From Flavihumibacter petaseus NBRC 106054 (GTDB taxonomy: Bacteria > Bacteroidota > Bacteroidia > Chitinophagales > Chitinophagaceae), in NCBI RefSeq assembly GCF_000974785.1, contig NZ_BBWV01000001.1, positions 930,001-994,000 on the forward strand: DNA of 64,000 nucleotides, given 5' to 3'. This document shows positions 35,069-45,281 of the stretch, in pieces. The translations under genes and the position numbers were made by a program. Under the pieces are notes generated by a model, which saw only the letters and a program-made list of their open reading frames with translations, ran no database searches and was not told the DNA's origin. Each line of letters begins with the position of its first letter. The stretch's first letter is position 1.

Positions 35069-36007
35069 TTAGTGGAGCAGCAGTTCACAGGGCTTGATGC
35101 CTGTATGCTTCTTGAAAGCTGTCGAGAAATGGGAGATGGAACTATAGCCCAGCATCATCGAGACCTCGGTGACGCTTAGTCCTTTTTCATACAGGAGGTA
35201 ACGGGCATGCTCCATGCGCTGTACCTGGTAAAAGTCGAATACGGTGGTACCGTACAACTCTTTAAATCCTTTTTTCAGGTAGCATTCGTTGATGGCTACC
35301 TTCCTGCTCAGTTCACGGATGGTGATCGGTTCGCAGATATGCTGCAGCAGTACTTCCCGGGCCCTGGCGATCTTTTCCCGGTCGGTTTCATTGGCCAGGA
35401 ATTTACAGGTGAATACCAGCTCTTCCTTTTCCCCTACCATGCATTCGAGACTGTACAACAGCAGCATCTGCATCTGGGCATTGATGAAGATATTCTCCAT
35501 CGATCCGCTGTAATCGTGGCGGAGGAGGGTATCCAGCAGGGTGCGGGTGCGGCTGCACAGGGTGATGGCCTTGCTGAAGGACTGGGTGTGCCGGAAACGA
35601 ATCACGTCGTCGGGAAGGCTTTTGCCGTTCGCGGCATTCGAAAACTGGGAAAGATGGGTGGGGGTGAAAACAAAACTCAGCACATCGACGCTGGCCACTT
35701 TGTTTTCGCATTTATCTGCCTGGTTGAATTTACACTGGCGGCATTCGCTTTCCTTTTCCTGGCAGTACATATTACCAGAAATGCAAAAGCGTAACTCCAG
35801 AAAATTCTCCTTGCTTTTTCCGCTTTCGCGGTTATACACCAGCATACCGATATCTTCAATGGACCATTGCGGCACTTTCCGGTACCGGTAGATGGTATAC
35901 TTCACGGACCCCGGAATCTGCTGCTCTTTCTGCTGTAAAAGTTCCAGCTCATTGAACATTACAGGCTCCTTCCGGGCCATTGCCAGTATTTCAGCAGGTT
36001 GGGTCAT
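35069..36007 (-). CDS. AraC-family regulator with N-terminal cysteine cluster
   Basis: 312 residues. The C-terminal 100 residues are a standard AraC DNA-binding domain with two helix-turn-helix units (TIRELSRKVAINECYLKKGF, and VTEVSMMLGYSSISHFSTAF). The N-terminal domain holds five cysteines in a compact pattern, Cys75, 82, 89, 92 and 100, including CRQC, suited to binding a metal, Fe-S cluster or heme. It is oriented away from gyrB and faces the hem-ferritin genes, so it is a candidate iron or heme regulator of them (inference). A -7 box lies just upstream. Confidence 0.9.
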   Translation of the reverse strand: MTQPAEILAMARKEPVMFNELELLQQKEQQIPGSVKYTIYRYRKVPQWSIEDIGMLVYNRESGKSKENFLELRFCISGNMYCQEKESECRQCKFNQADKCENKVASVDVLSFVFTPTHLSQFSNAANGKSLPDDVIRFRHTQSFSKAITLCSRTRTLLDTLLRHDYSGSMENIFINAQMQMLLLYSLECMVGEKEELVFTCKFLANETDREKIARAREVLLQHICEPITIRELSRKVAINECYLKKGFKELYGTTVFDFYQVQRMEHARYLLYEKGLSVTEVSMMLGYSSISHFSTAFKKHTGIKPCELLLH

Positions 36008-36014
36008 CGGGTTG

Positions 36015-36022
36015 CAAAATTA
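36015..36022 (-). promoter_or_regulatory. -7 box of the AraC-family gene
   Basis: On the minus strand TAATTTTG fits TAnnTTTG. It ends 7 bases before the ATG (36007), giving a very short leader. No clear -33 TTTG is seen. Confidence 0.4.
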
Positions 36023-36056
36023 AGGCAAATCCGGGGGTTCCAAGCCCGCTTTTTTG

Positions 36057-36064
36057 TACATTTG
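36057..36064 (+). promoter_or_regulatory. -7 box of gyrB
   Basis: TACATTTG fits TAnnTTTG, with a predicted start near 36070 and a leader of about 41 bases before the gyrB ATG. Confidence 0.4.
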
Positions 36065-36104
36065 CCAATAGCCAATTTTTAATTACAAAAGAGCTTTCCG
36101 ATAG

Positions 36105-38087
<1,983 letters not shown>

Positions 38088-38118
38088 ATGTTTATTTTGA
38101 TTAAATCCGGGTCCGGTT

Positions 38119-38149
38119 TTTGCCACTATGGAGATTTTGGCTAGCTTTC
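38119..38149 (+). promoter_or_regulatory. Bacteroidota-type promoter (-33/-7)
   Basis: TTTG (38119-38122), exactly 19 bases, then TAGCTTTC (38142-38149), which matches TAnnTTTG at 7 of 8 positions. Transcription should start near 38155, 40 bases before the small gene at 38197. This is the best complete -33/-7 pair noticed. Confidence 0.6.
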
Positions 38150-38196
38150 GTTCTAGTTCAGAAAATTATTCAATAACCCAATAAAATTATAGAGTT

Positions 38197-38400
38197 ATGG
38201 CAGACATCAAGCTGACCGCATATAACGTGAAGACAAAAGAAAAAGGTGTGGAAATCAAGGATGCTGTGATTACCAAAACTGCAAGGGGTGGCTATATGGC
38301 GCAGGGAAATGACGGCAAGGGCAACAAGCTCACCACCATGCTCAACGAAGAAAAAGCGCTCGGCGCCATCAAGGCGGGTATCGCCAAACAAGGATGGTAA
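38197..38400 (+). CDS. small conserved basic protein, 67 aa
   Basis: A short protein (MADIKLTAYNVKTKEKGVEI onward) rich in Lys, Gly and Ala, with no signal peptide or membrane segment. A strong promoter upstream and a strong terminator directly behind it show that it is expressed as its own unit. The basic, Gly-rich composition would suit a nucleic-acid- or ribosome-associated protein, but no family is recognised. Confidence 0.8.
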   Translation: MADIKLTAYNVKTKEKGVEIKDAVITKTARGGYMAQGNDGKGNKLTTMLNEEKALGAIKAGIAKQGW

Positions 38401-38424
38401 TACATAGTGAAGTTTTTTAGTGAG

Positions 38425-38470
38425 AAGTGAAAGAAAATCAGTTTTAAAGTTTTCTTTCACTTTTCTTTTA
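38425..38470 (+). terminator. intrinsic terminator of the 67-aa gene
   Basis: AAGTGAAAGAAAA (38425-38437) and TTTTCTTTCACTT (38450-38462) form a perfect 13-bp stem with a 12-base loop, followed by TTCTTTTA. The stem is AT-rich but long. Confidence 0.7.
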
Positions 38471-38504
38471 TCTCCCTCCCTCTTTTATCCCTCCCCCTCA
38501 ACCA

Positions 38505-40436
38505 TTGAAACGATTTCTCCTCTTCTGCCTGCTTTCGCTGACCGGAAGGATTTGCTTTGCCCAACCAACCGTTGACGGGCCCTATCATATCAATGGCAAC
38601 GCCTCAAAAGAAAACTGCAATTGCTACACCCTGACGCCGAACCAGAATTTCATGTCAGGTTCTGTATGGAACATCAACAAGATCGATCTCCGTCAGTCCT
38701 TTGATTACAAGTTCGAGGTTTACCTGGGTTGCTCGGATGCCAGTGGTGCAGACGGGATGGCATTTGTGCTCCAACCGATCAGCACCAGTGTGGGTAGTTC
38801 CGGCGGAGGGATAGGATATGAAGGCATCACACCTTCGATCGGAGTAGTGATCGATACCTGGCAGAATACTGAAAACAACGATCCCTCGTATGATCATATC
38901 AGCATCAACCGGGATGGCGATATTCATCATTCCTCCGGAAACAATCTTTCAGGCCCTGTTACCGCGCTGGCCGGCAGCGAAAATATCGAAGACTGTCAGT
39001 GGCATGCGCTGCGGGTAAACTGGGATGCACCGTCTAAAAAAATCACGGTGTACATGGATGGTGTTGAGAGGGTTTCAACAGTGATCGATATGGTGAATGA
39101 TGTATTCGGCGGTGATCCCGAAGTGTTCTGGGGTTTCAGTTCCGCTACCGGGGGCTCCACCAATCACCAGCGTTTCTGCACATCGCTGAATGCTGTATTT
39201 ACTCAACTTCCCCAGCAGAATTATTGTGCACCGGCTGTGGTTAATTTCACGGATAACTCGCGGTCCTTCGGCAGCATCCTGAAATGGCACTGGGACTTCG
39301 GAGACGGATCCACTGTTGATGTTCAGAATCCTCCACCGCATGCCTATTCCACCCCGGGTAACTACACCGTCAAAAGTGTGATCCTCGGCAACAACGGCTG
39401 CTGGTCAGACACTTTCACGCAGATCATTACCATCGGTTCCATACCGCAGGCGGCGATCGATATGCCTGCCTCCATTTGTGAAGATGCTTCCTACACGCCC
39501 ATGGATATTTCAACGGTCGCGTTTGGCACCATCAACCAATGGACCTGGAGTATCGGCAGCAACACCGTTACCACACAACAGGTGCCGGAACAAACTCCTG
39601 CAGCAAGTGGCAGCATTCCTGTTCAGCTTCGCGTGCAGACCAAAGAAGGCTGCGTCAGTGCGCCCGTTGCCAAACAACTGACAGTATTGCCGCGGCCTAC
39701 GCTTACAGTCAGCGGTCCCTCAGCGATCTGCAGCAATGAAACGGCGAACCTGCTGGCAACCTCCACCAACCCTGCAAGCGATGTCTCCTCCTGGAACTGG
39801 GCGCCCGATGGCCCATCCACGGCAGCTTTCGCATTCTCCACCAGGACACCGGCCGATTACAATTTTTCCGTTACCGGAACTGCGGCGAACGGCTGTATCA
39901 GTGACGCGATGCCCTGGCAGGTGACCGTTACCGGTACCCAGGCCTATGCCGGCCGCGATACGGTAGTGGCCGATAACCAGCCCGTGCAACTGAATGGAAG
40001 CGGCGGTCCCATTCTGCAATGGTCGCCGCCTACCGGGCTCGACAACCCCAGCTCCCCCAATCCTGTTGCCACCATCGCGCACGACATGAGCTATGTGCTG
40101 ACTGCTTCCACTTCCGTCGGCTGTTTCACCAAAGACACCATCAACATCAAAGTCTATAAGGGCCCTGAGCTGTACGTACCCAACAGTTTCACACCCAACA
40201 ACGATAACCGCAATGATCAGTTCCGCTTCATTGCCGTAGGCATGCGGGAAATGAAATACTTCCGCATTTACAACCGGCTGGGGCAACAGGTCTACAACAG
40301 CCTGGCCAAAACCGGCTGGGATGGCACCTTCTCGGGGCAGCAGCAGCCTTCCGGCGTATACACCTGGATGGCCAGCGGCGTCGATTATAACGGCAAAGTG
40401 TATGTGAAGAAAGGAACATTGCTGCTGTTGCGGTAA
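38505..40436 (+). CDS. secreted L-type lectin/PKD protein with T9SS type B sorting domain
   Basis: 643 residues. TTG 38505 is taken as start because it opens a clean signal peptide (KRFLLFCLLSLTGRICFAQ) and no ATG is available upstream. Residues about 22-235 form a legume-type lectin fold (DGMAFVLQP, GVVIDTWQN, WHALRVNWD). About 245-310 is a PKD domain (WHWDFGDGS). Ig-like segments follow to about 560. The last 85 residues (VPNSFTPNNDNRNDQFRF onward, YNRLGQQVYNS, PSGVYTW) are a gliding-motility type C-terminal domain recognised by type IX secretion. Probably a surface carbohydrate-binding protein. Confidence 0.9.
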   Translation: MKRFLLFCLLSLTGRICFAQPTVDGPYHINGNASKENCNCYTLTPNQNFMSGSVWNINKIDLRQSFDYKFEVYLGCSDASGADGMAFVLQPISTSVGSSGGGIGYEGITPSIGVVIDTWQNTENNDPSYDHISINRDGDIHHSSGNNLSGPVTALAGSENIEDCQWHALRVNWDAPSKKITVYMDGVERVSTVIDMVNDVFGGDPEVFWGFSSATGGSTNHQRFCTSLNAVFTQLPQQNYCAPAVVNFTDNSRSFGSILKWHWDFGDGSTVDVQNPPPHAYSTPGNYTVKSVILGNNGCWSDTFTQIITIGSIPQAAIDMPASICEDASYTPMDISTVAFGTINQWTWSIGSNTVTTQQVPEQTPAASGSIPVQLRVQTKEGCVSAPVAKQLTVLPRPTLTVSGPSAICSNETANLLATSTNPASDVSSWNWAPDGPSTAAFAFSTRTPADYNFSVTGTAANGCISDAMPWQVTVTGTQAYAGRDTVVADNQPVQLNGSGGPILQWSPPTGLDNPSSPNPVATIAHDMSYVLTASTSVGCFTKDTINIKVYKGPELYVPNSFTPNNDNRNDQFRFIAVGMREMKYFRIYNRLGQQVYNSLAKTGWDGTFSGQQQPSGVYTWMASGVDYNGKVYVKKGTLLLLR

Positions 40437-40580
40437 GTCCCCCGCCCTGCTCCCAACTGCTGCTCCCTTCCCCTACCTGCATTCCGGGAACCTTAAGAAA
40501 TTCAGACTATTGTTCTACGGCAAATTCTTCCGGTTGTTATTCGGTTACATTGATTCCCCCGATGAGCGGGAGGTATCTAA

Positions 40581-40952
40581 TTTTCAAAATAGTGCAATTC
40601 ATAAAACTGAGTGAAATGAGCCACCACACTATGTTTCAGAAGCGTATGTGTACTACTCGTTTAAATGCCGTTTTTTTAAACGGGTAAATTGTTAACAGGA
40701 AAAATCATAGCCGGGAAACCTGTTGAGCCGAAACCTGTTTAGTCGAAACTTATTTAGTCGAAACTTATTTAGCGTGACCCATCTATGCCCCTAAACCTAA
40801 AAATCTTTATGGTCTGCCGGAGCAACGTTTACCAGTACCTGCGTTGGCACATAAACACGTATTTACAATAGTCATATACAAACGTATTGTATAGTGAAAT
40901 GCACTGTGGTGGCTCATTTCACTGAATTTTATGAATTGCCCATTTTCAAAAA
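40581..40952. mobile_element. non-autonomous element with ~55-bp inverted ends (copy 1)
   Basis: The left end (40581-40638) read in reverse (TGTGGTGGCTCATTTCACTC, then a TTTTATGAATTG run) closely matches the right end (40896-40952). The interior carries no gene. The same end sequence recurs at 45773-46093 and as a solo end at 24911-24968, so this is a dispersed family, probably a MITE-like derivative of an insertion sequence. Confidence 0.6.
40722..40774 (+). repeat. 15-bp tandem repeat (about 3.5 copies)
   Basis: GTTGAGCCGAAACCT, GTTTAGTCGAAACTT and ATTTAGTCGAAACTT follow each other at 40722, 40737 and 40752, with a partial fourth unit (ATTTAGCG) at 40767. They lie inside the inverted-end element. 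Confidence 0.65.
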
Positions 40953-41132
40953 AACAGCTCCCTTCTCCGCCAAGGCTTCTGCCTAAGCGGCGCTTCGGCA
41001 GACGAAGACGAAGGGCATAGCCCACCTTCGCTAAAGCTACTGCCTTCACTAAAGCTTACTGATGATTTTCCCCGGACAACCGTAAATTCATACCTTCAGT
41101 TCATCACCAACCACGTACATTAGATAAACCAT

Positions 41133-41870
41133 ATGAAATACGCATTTCTAACTATTGTCGGCCTATCAGCCATTCTGGGCGCAGCCCAGGCCCAGCAAAA
41201 GGGAGATCCCAAAGCAACAGAAGTCTGGACGCCCGTTCCTGCCAAAGTAGATCCAGGAAGTGCAACCAAGGCACCCAGCGACGCCATTGTACTTTTTGAC
41301 GGCAGCAACCTGAACCAGTGGGAAAGCGCCAAAGGCGGCGCACCTGCTGAATGGAAGGTTGCAGACAATGCCTTCACCGTAAAACCCGGCTCAGGAGATA
41401 TCCGCACGAAAGAAAAATTCGGCGACTGCCAGCTGCATATCGAATGGAGAACACCATCTGTAGTACAGGGAGAAGGACAAGGCCGCGGCAATAGTGGCAT
41501 CTTCTTCATGGAGCGCTATGAACTGCAGGTGCTGGACAACTACGACAACGTCACTTATTCCAACGGCCAGGCTGGAAGTATTTACAAACAGGGCATCCCC
41601 CTGGTGAACGTCTGCCGCAAGCCCGGTGAATGGCAAACCTATGATGTGATCTTCACCGCACCGAAATTCAACGCAGACGGTTCACTGGCCAGCGCGGCAC
41701 GCATTACCGTATTGCAAAACGGCGTATTGGTGCAGAATAATTTCGAACTGAAAGGGCAGACAGAATATATCGGTAAACCCACCTATAAGCAGCATGGACC
41801 GGGTTCGATCCAGTTGCAGGATCACGGCAACGAAGGCGGCTTCCGCAATATCTGGATCAGGAAGTTGTAA
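41133..41870 (+). CDS. DUF1080 (3-keto-disaccharide hydrolase-like) secreted protein
   Basis: 245 residues with a signal peptide (MKYAFLTIVGLSAILGAAQA). The DUF1080 core is clear: IVLFDGSNLNQWES, FGDCQLHIEWRTP, GRGNSGIFFMERYELQVLDNY, GSIYKQG, GEWQTYDVIFTAP and the closing GGFRNIWIRKL. Family members are secreted concanavalin-like proteins; some hydrolyse 3-keto-glycosides. The substrate here is unknown. Confidence 0.92.
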   Translation: MKYAFLTIVGLSAILGAAQAQQKGDPKATEVWTPVPAKVDPGSATKAPSDAIVLFDGSNLNQWESAKGGAPAEWKVADNAFTVKPGSGDIRTKEKFGDCQLHIEWRTPSVVQGEGQGRGNSGIFFMERYELQVLDNYDNVTYSNGQAGSIYKQGIPLVNVCRKPGEWQTYDVIFTAPKFNADGSLASAARITVLQNGVLVQNNFELKGQTEYIGKPTYKQHGPGSIQLQDHGNEGGFRNIWIRKL

Positions 41871-41898
41871 CCCGGCACGGTATCGAAACCAAAATATT

Positions 41899-41936
41899 CT
41901 TTGCGACTTTGCTCCTTTGCGTGCTTTGCGCGAAAC
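41899..41936 (+). repeat. CTTTGCG-type intergenic repeat
   Basis: TCTTTGCGACTTTGCTCCTT followed by TGCGTGCTTTGCGCGAAA. It repeats the CTTTGCG word three times and is related to 23223-23260. This repeat type is common in Bacteroidota intergenic DNA. Confidence 0.55.
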
Positions 41937-42019
41937 GCCTGCCGAAACGCCAGCGACGGCAGGAAAAAATCCCTCACGAAAAAACAGCTGTGAGAAAAAT
42001 TTCTAGCGTGAAAAGAAAG

Positions 42020-42049
42020 AGGCGGCACTCCATGGTGCCGCCTTTTTTT
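42020..42049 (+). terminator. strong intrinsic terminator
   Basis: AGGCGGCAC (42020-42028) and GTGCCGCCT (42035-42043) form a perfect 9-bp GC-rich stem with a 6-base loop, followed by a run of 7 T. It ends the DUF1080 transcript. On the other strand the stem is followed by ctttctttt, so it may also act weakly for serS. Confidence 0.85.
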
Positions 42050-42059
42050 ATACAAAAAT

Positions 42060-43331
42060 CTAGCGTGAAATAAGGTCGCTTCCAAAATAAGGCTGCAACG
42101 CCGCGGGAACGCGTATACCGTTTTCTTCCTGGTTATTTTCCAGCAACGCCGCGAGAATCCGGGGCAGCGCGAGGGAGCTTCCGTTTAAGGAATGCGCCAG
42201 CTGCGGCTTACCGTTGCCGTCTTTGAACCGGATCTTCATGCGGTTGGTCTGGTAAGATTCGAAGTTGGATACAGAACTCACCTCCAGCCACTTCTGCTGC
42301 GCAGCGCTGAACACTTCGAAATCGTAGGTGAGCGCTGAAGTAAAGCCCATATCGCCGCCGCATAACCTAAGAATGCGATAAGGCAGTTCCAGCGACTGGA
42401 TAAGCTTCTCTACATGCTCTACCATCGTATCGAGCGTATCGTAACTTTTATCGGGATGTGCGAGCTGTACGATCTCCACTTTATCGAATTGGTGAAGCCG
42501 GTTGAGACCGCGTACATCCTTGCCATAACTGCCGGCTTCCCTTCTGAAACAGGGCGTATAGGCAGTCATCTTTACCGGCAGATCGGATTCTTTGATGATC
42601 TCATCCCGGTAGATGTTGGTTACCGGCACTTCTGAAGTGGGAATGAGATAGAAATTATCAACCGTAGCATGGTACATCTGACCTTCCTTGTCGGGCAACT
42701 GACCGGTGCCGTAGGCAGAGGCCTCGTTCACCATCAGGGGCGGCTGAATTTCGGTGTAACCAGCAGCAGTATTGGTGTCCAGGAAGTACTGGATCAAGGC
42801 GCGCTGCAGTTTTGCACCCTTGTTTTTGTAAACGGGAAATCCGCTGCCCGTCAGTTTGTTGCCGAGTTCGAAATCGATCAGATCATATTGCTGAACAAGA
42901 TCCCAGTGCGGTTTTGCATTTGCCGCCAGTTGTGGCTTGACACCACCTTCGCGCACCACCACATTGTCTTCCGGAGTACGGCCGGCGGGAACCAGTTTGG
43001 ACGGCAGGTTGGGGATCTGAACAAGGATATCATGCTGTTGTTTCTCGATGGCATTCAGTCCGGCTACGTCCTGCATCTGTTGCTGGGCAGCCGCCACTTC
43101 CGCCTTGAGTTTTTCCACCGCTTCGGTATCGCCATTCCGCATCAGGTTGCCGATCTCTTTCGAAGCGCTGTTGACCCTGCGCTGCAATTCATCCCTTTCC
43201 GCCTGCAGCTTCCGCCGCTGGTCATCCAGTGCGATCAGCTCGTCGATCAGTTGGGGGGATGAGAAATGCCGCAAAGCCAGTCTTTCCTTCACGAAATCGG
43301 GATTCTGCCTGATAAAATTCACGGATAGCAT
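42060..43331 (-). CDS. serS: seryl-tRNA synthetase
   Basis: 423 residues, class II synthetase. The N-terminal long coiled-coil arm (about 30-100) that binds the tRNA(Ser) is present. Motif 2 is seen around TPCFRREAGSYGKDVRGL, and motif 3 at NGSSLALPRILAALLENNQ. It charges tRNA(Ser). It is divergent from the 115-aa gene at 43384 with only 52 bp between the start codons. Confidence 0.96.
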   Translation of the reverse strand: MLSVNFIRQNPDFVKERLALRHFSSPQLIDELIALDDQRRKLQAERDELQRRVNSASKEIGNLMRNGDTEAVEKLKAEVAAAQQQMQDVAGLNAIEKQQHDILVQIPNLPSKLVPAGRTPEDNVVVREGGVKPQLAANAKPHWDLVQQYDLIDFELGNKLTGSGFPVYKNKGAKLQRALIQYFLDTNTAAGYTEIQPPLMVNEASAYGTGQLPDKEGQMYHATVDNFYLIPTSEVPVTNIYRDEIIKESDLPVKMTAYTPCFRREAGSYGKDVRGLNRLHQFDKVEIVQLAHPDKSYDTLDTMVEHVEKLIQSLELPYRILRLCGGDMGFTSALTYDFEVFSAAQQKWLEVSSVSNFESYQTNRMKIRFKDGNGKPQLAHSLNGSSLALPRILAALLENNQEENGIRVPAALQPYFGSDLISR

Positions 43332-43348
43332 CTTTTCAATATTTGGCG

Positions 43349-43379
43349 CAAAGATAAGCGCCAGGCCCGGTTATCTTTG
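43349..43379. promoter_or_regulatory. outward-facing -7 boxes of serS and the divergent gene
   Basis: CAAAGATAA (43349-43357) and TTATCTTTG (43371-43379) are a perfect 9-bp inverted repeat with a 13-base spacer. Read outwards, each arm is TATCTTTG, which fits TAnnTTTG. The rightward box ends 4 bases before the ATG at 43384, so that transcript would be nearly leaderless. No -33 TTTG sits at the usual distance for either. Confidence 0.45.
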
Positions 43380-43383
43380 TGCC

Positions 43384-43731
43384 ATGAATCTGAATGATGA
43401 TCTCCAGGTCCGCTGGTGGAACCTGGAAGCAATACTGGTAGAGCGTTTTGGAAAGAAACCCGACCTGGAAACCGTCCTGTTCCTCGTAGGAATACAGGAA
43501 TTCGGAGAGATCCGGGAAAAATTCAGCAAGGAACAGAAGCAGGACCTGATGCATGTTGCAGTCTGCAGCCTGTTGTCACAAAGTGGCTATTACGAACTGG
43601 AGGGCGTGGACAATGATGGCTGGCCCCATTACCGGCAACTGAAAGCACTGCCCGAACTGAATCCCATCGACCAGGAGAATTTCATCAAAGACCACGTATT
43701 ATTATATTTCGACAAGATTGGATTCAAATGA
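43384..43731 (+). CDS. conserved hypothetical protein, 115 aa
   Basis: A small acidic cytosolic protein (MNLNDDLQVRWWNLEAILV onward) with no signal, ending in a helical segment (FIKDHVLLYFDKIGF). The ATG at 43384 lies 4 bases after a -7 box; the frame runs further upstream into serS antisense, which is not used. Not recognised by name. Its stop overlaps the start of the cyclophilin gene by 4 bp (ATGA), so the two are coupled. Confidence 0.8.
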   Translation: MNLNDDLQVRWWNLEAILVERFGKKPDLETVLFLVGIQEFGEIREKFSKEQKQDLMHVAVCSLLSQSGYYELEGVDNDGWPHYRQLKALPELNPIDQENFIKDHVLLYFDKIGFK

Positions 43732-44441
43732 CCCACCGCTTTTTCCTTTTTGTATTACTCCTTTTTGCATTAGGCTTTTTGGCCGTATCCTGTAATCCGC
43801 GCATAGCCGACGGCGTCAGGAAAAAAGATCTCCGCAAAGATGTGCTGTTACAGACTTCCATGGGCGATATCCGGCTGCGGTTATTCAATGAAACACCGCT
43901 GCACCGGAACAATTTTATCCGCCTCGTGAAAGAAGGTTACTATGACAGTATCCAGTTTCACCGGGTGATCGATAATTTCATGATCCAGGCCGGTGATCCG
44001 AATAGCAGGCGGGCGACGGATACCACACAACTGGGGGAAGGCGACAAGCCCTATACCATTCCGGCGGAATTTGTGCCGTCTCTTTACCATAGAAAAGGAG
44101 TACTGGCAGCAGCTCGTATGGGTGATGATGTGAATCCAAAAAAAGAAAGCAGCGGCAGCCAGTTCTATATTGTAGAAGGGAAAAAATTCACGGATGCAGG
44201 CCTGGATTCTGTTGAAGTATTCCGGCTGAAAGGCAGGAAGATTCCGGCCGATCAGCGCGCGGTGTACAAAACGGAGGGCGGCGCGCCCCACCTGGATCAG
44301 AACTACACGATTTTCGGCGAGGTAATCAGCGGAATGTCAGTAGTAGAGGCCATTGCCGCAGTACCCACGTCGGGAAGAGAAGGTGGTGACCGGCCGCTTC
44401 AACCGGTTCGTATTGTCAAAGCGCGTTTGGTAAAGCAATAA
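43728..44441 (+). CDS. cyclophilin-type peptidyl-prolyl isomerase, lipoprotein
   Basis: 237 residues with a lipobox signal (GFLAVSC, cysteine near residue 22). The cyclophilin domain carries FHRVIDNFMIQAGDP with the catalytic Arg, SGSQFYIVEG, and a late FGEVISGMSVVEAI. A small insertion separates the last two parts (residues about 145-190). It should assist proline isomerisation during folding of exported proteins. Confidence 0.92.
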   Translation: MTHRFFLFVLLLFALGFLAVSCNPRIADGVRKKDLRKDVLLQTSMGDIRLRLFNETPLHRNNFIRLVKEGYYDSIQFHRVIDNFMIQAGDPNSRRATDTTQLGEGDKPYTIPAEFVPSLYHRKGVLAAARMGDDVNPKKESSGSQFYIVEGKKFTDAGLDSVEVFRLKGRKIPADQRAVYKTEGGAPHLDQNYTIFGEVISGMSVVEAIAAVPTSGREGGDRPLQPVRIVKARLVKQ

Positions 44442-44480
44442 TTCCAATTTCTTCCCCATATTTGCAGGACTAAATTTCAC

Positions 44481-44861
44481 ATGATGAACATTCCAGAAAC
44501 GCTCCGCTACACCAAAGACCACGAATGGATTTCCCTTGAAGGCAATATCGCTACAATCGGCATTACTGATTTTGCCCAGGGCGAATTGGGTGATATCGTG
44601 TATGTAGAGATCGAAACAGTGGGTAAGCCCCTGGAGGCTGAGGCCGTATTCGGAACAGTAGAAGCGGTGAAAACTGTGAGTGACCTGTTTCTGCCCGTTT
44701 CCGGAACAGTTACTGAGGTAAATCCCGCGCTTTCCGGAAGTCCCGAGCTGGTGAACACAGATCCCTATGGAGAAGGATGGATGATCAAAATGAGCGTAAA
44801 TGACCCCGCAGACGTAGCAGCCCTGCTCGATGCGGCCGGTTATCGCCATCTTGTTGGATAA
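44481..44861 (+). CDS. gcvH: glycine cleavage system H protein
   Basis: 126 residues, usual length. The lipoyl-attachment lysine is Lys64 in [10 protein letters not shown]. The domain begins with [12 protein letters not shown] and ends with EGWMIKMSV, all conserved. It carries the aminomethyl group between the P and T proteins. The start is the first of two adjacent ATGs; the second (44484) is equally possible. The P and T genes are not in this window. Confidence 0.95.
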   Translation: MMNIPETLRYTKDHEWISLEGNIATIGITDFAQGELGDIVYVEIETVGKPLEAEAVFGTVEAVKTVSDLFLPVSGTVTEVNPALSGSPELVNTDPYGEGWMIKMSVNDPADVAALLDAAGYRHLVG

Positions 44862-44863
44862 TT

Positions 44864-45271
44864 ATGCTGGCGCTTCTCCGAAAAAAGATAGTCCCGATCG
44901 GCTGGCTGATATGCATGCATATCCTGTTGCTTTTTCCGCACCAGGGTATGCCGAAGGAGGATATCCGCCTGTTTCCCCATTTTGATAAGGTGGTCCATTT
45001 CGGATTTTATTTTCTGATCGTTTTTACCTGGTGCTTCTATCTTTTTGTAAACGGGGAGTATTCACCCCGGCAAAAAAGGAATTGGGGCATTTTTATCACC
45101 GTGCTGGCAATACTGGATGGTATTGCAGTCGAGTTTCTGCAGCGCAGTGATTTCATTCAGCGGGACTTTGACTGGTTCGATGCACTTGCTGATGGAATTG
45201 GTGCCATATGCGCACTGGTGGCGGTTTTGCTGGTAAGTCCTCACCTGCCGGCACAAAAAAAGCCCCTGTAG
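44864..45271 (+). CDS. VanZ-like family membrane protein
   Basis: 135 residues with four helices (about 8-26, 40-62, 75-95 and 105-125). The motif PHFDKVVHFGFYFL with the conserved Lys-His spacing, and the EFLQ..DFDWFDALADGIG block, identify VanZ-like proteins. Function unclear, possibly envelope-related. It follows gcvH after 2 bp. Its last codons overlap an inverted repeat that acts as a terminator on the opposite strand. Confidence 0.85.
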   Translation: MLALLRKKIVPIGWLICMHILLLFPHQGMPKEDIRLFPHFDKVVHFGFYFLIVFTWCFYLFVNGEYSPRQKRNWGIFITVLAILDGIAVEFLQRSDFIQRDFDWFDALADGIGAICALVAVLLVSPHLPAQKKPL

Positions 45272-45281
45272 AAACAGGGGC
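45255..45281 (-). terminator. intrinsic terminator on the minus strand
   Basis: GCCCCTGT (45262-45269), loop AGAA, ACAGGGGC (45274-45281). On the minus strand the hairpin is followed by seven T (complement of 45255-45261). On the plus strand no T tract follows. It overlaps the VanZ stop codon. No protein-coding gene lies on the minus strand in the next 1 kb, so it should end a small RNA or a long 3-prime tail of prfA. Confidence 0.7.

Larger units (their letters stand above)
40437..41132. other. gene-free region holding an inverted-end element and REP-like units
   Basis: Contains the 372-bp element with inverted ends (40581-40952), 15-bp tandem repeats inside it (40722-40774) and REP-like sequence (40959-41059). 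Short frames here are not convincing as genes. Confidence 0.6.

Noticed and set aside
41811-41821. tRNA T-loop-like GGTTCGATCC
   Set aside because: Lies in the coding part of the DUF1080 gene and no acceptor, D or anticodon stems surround it.
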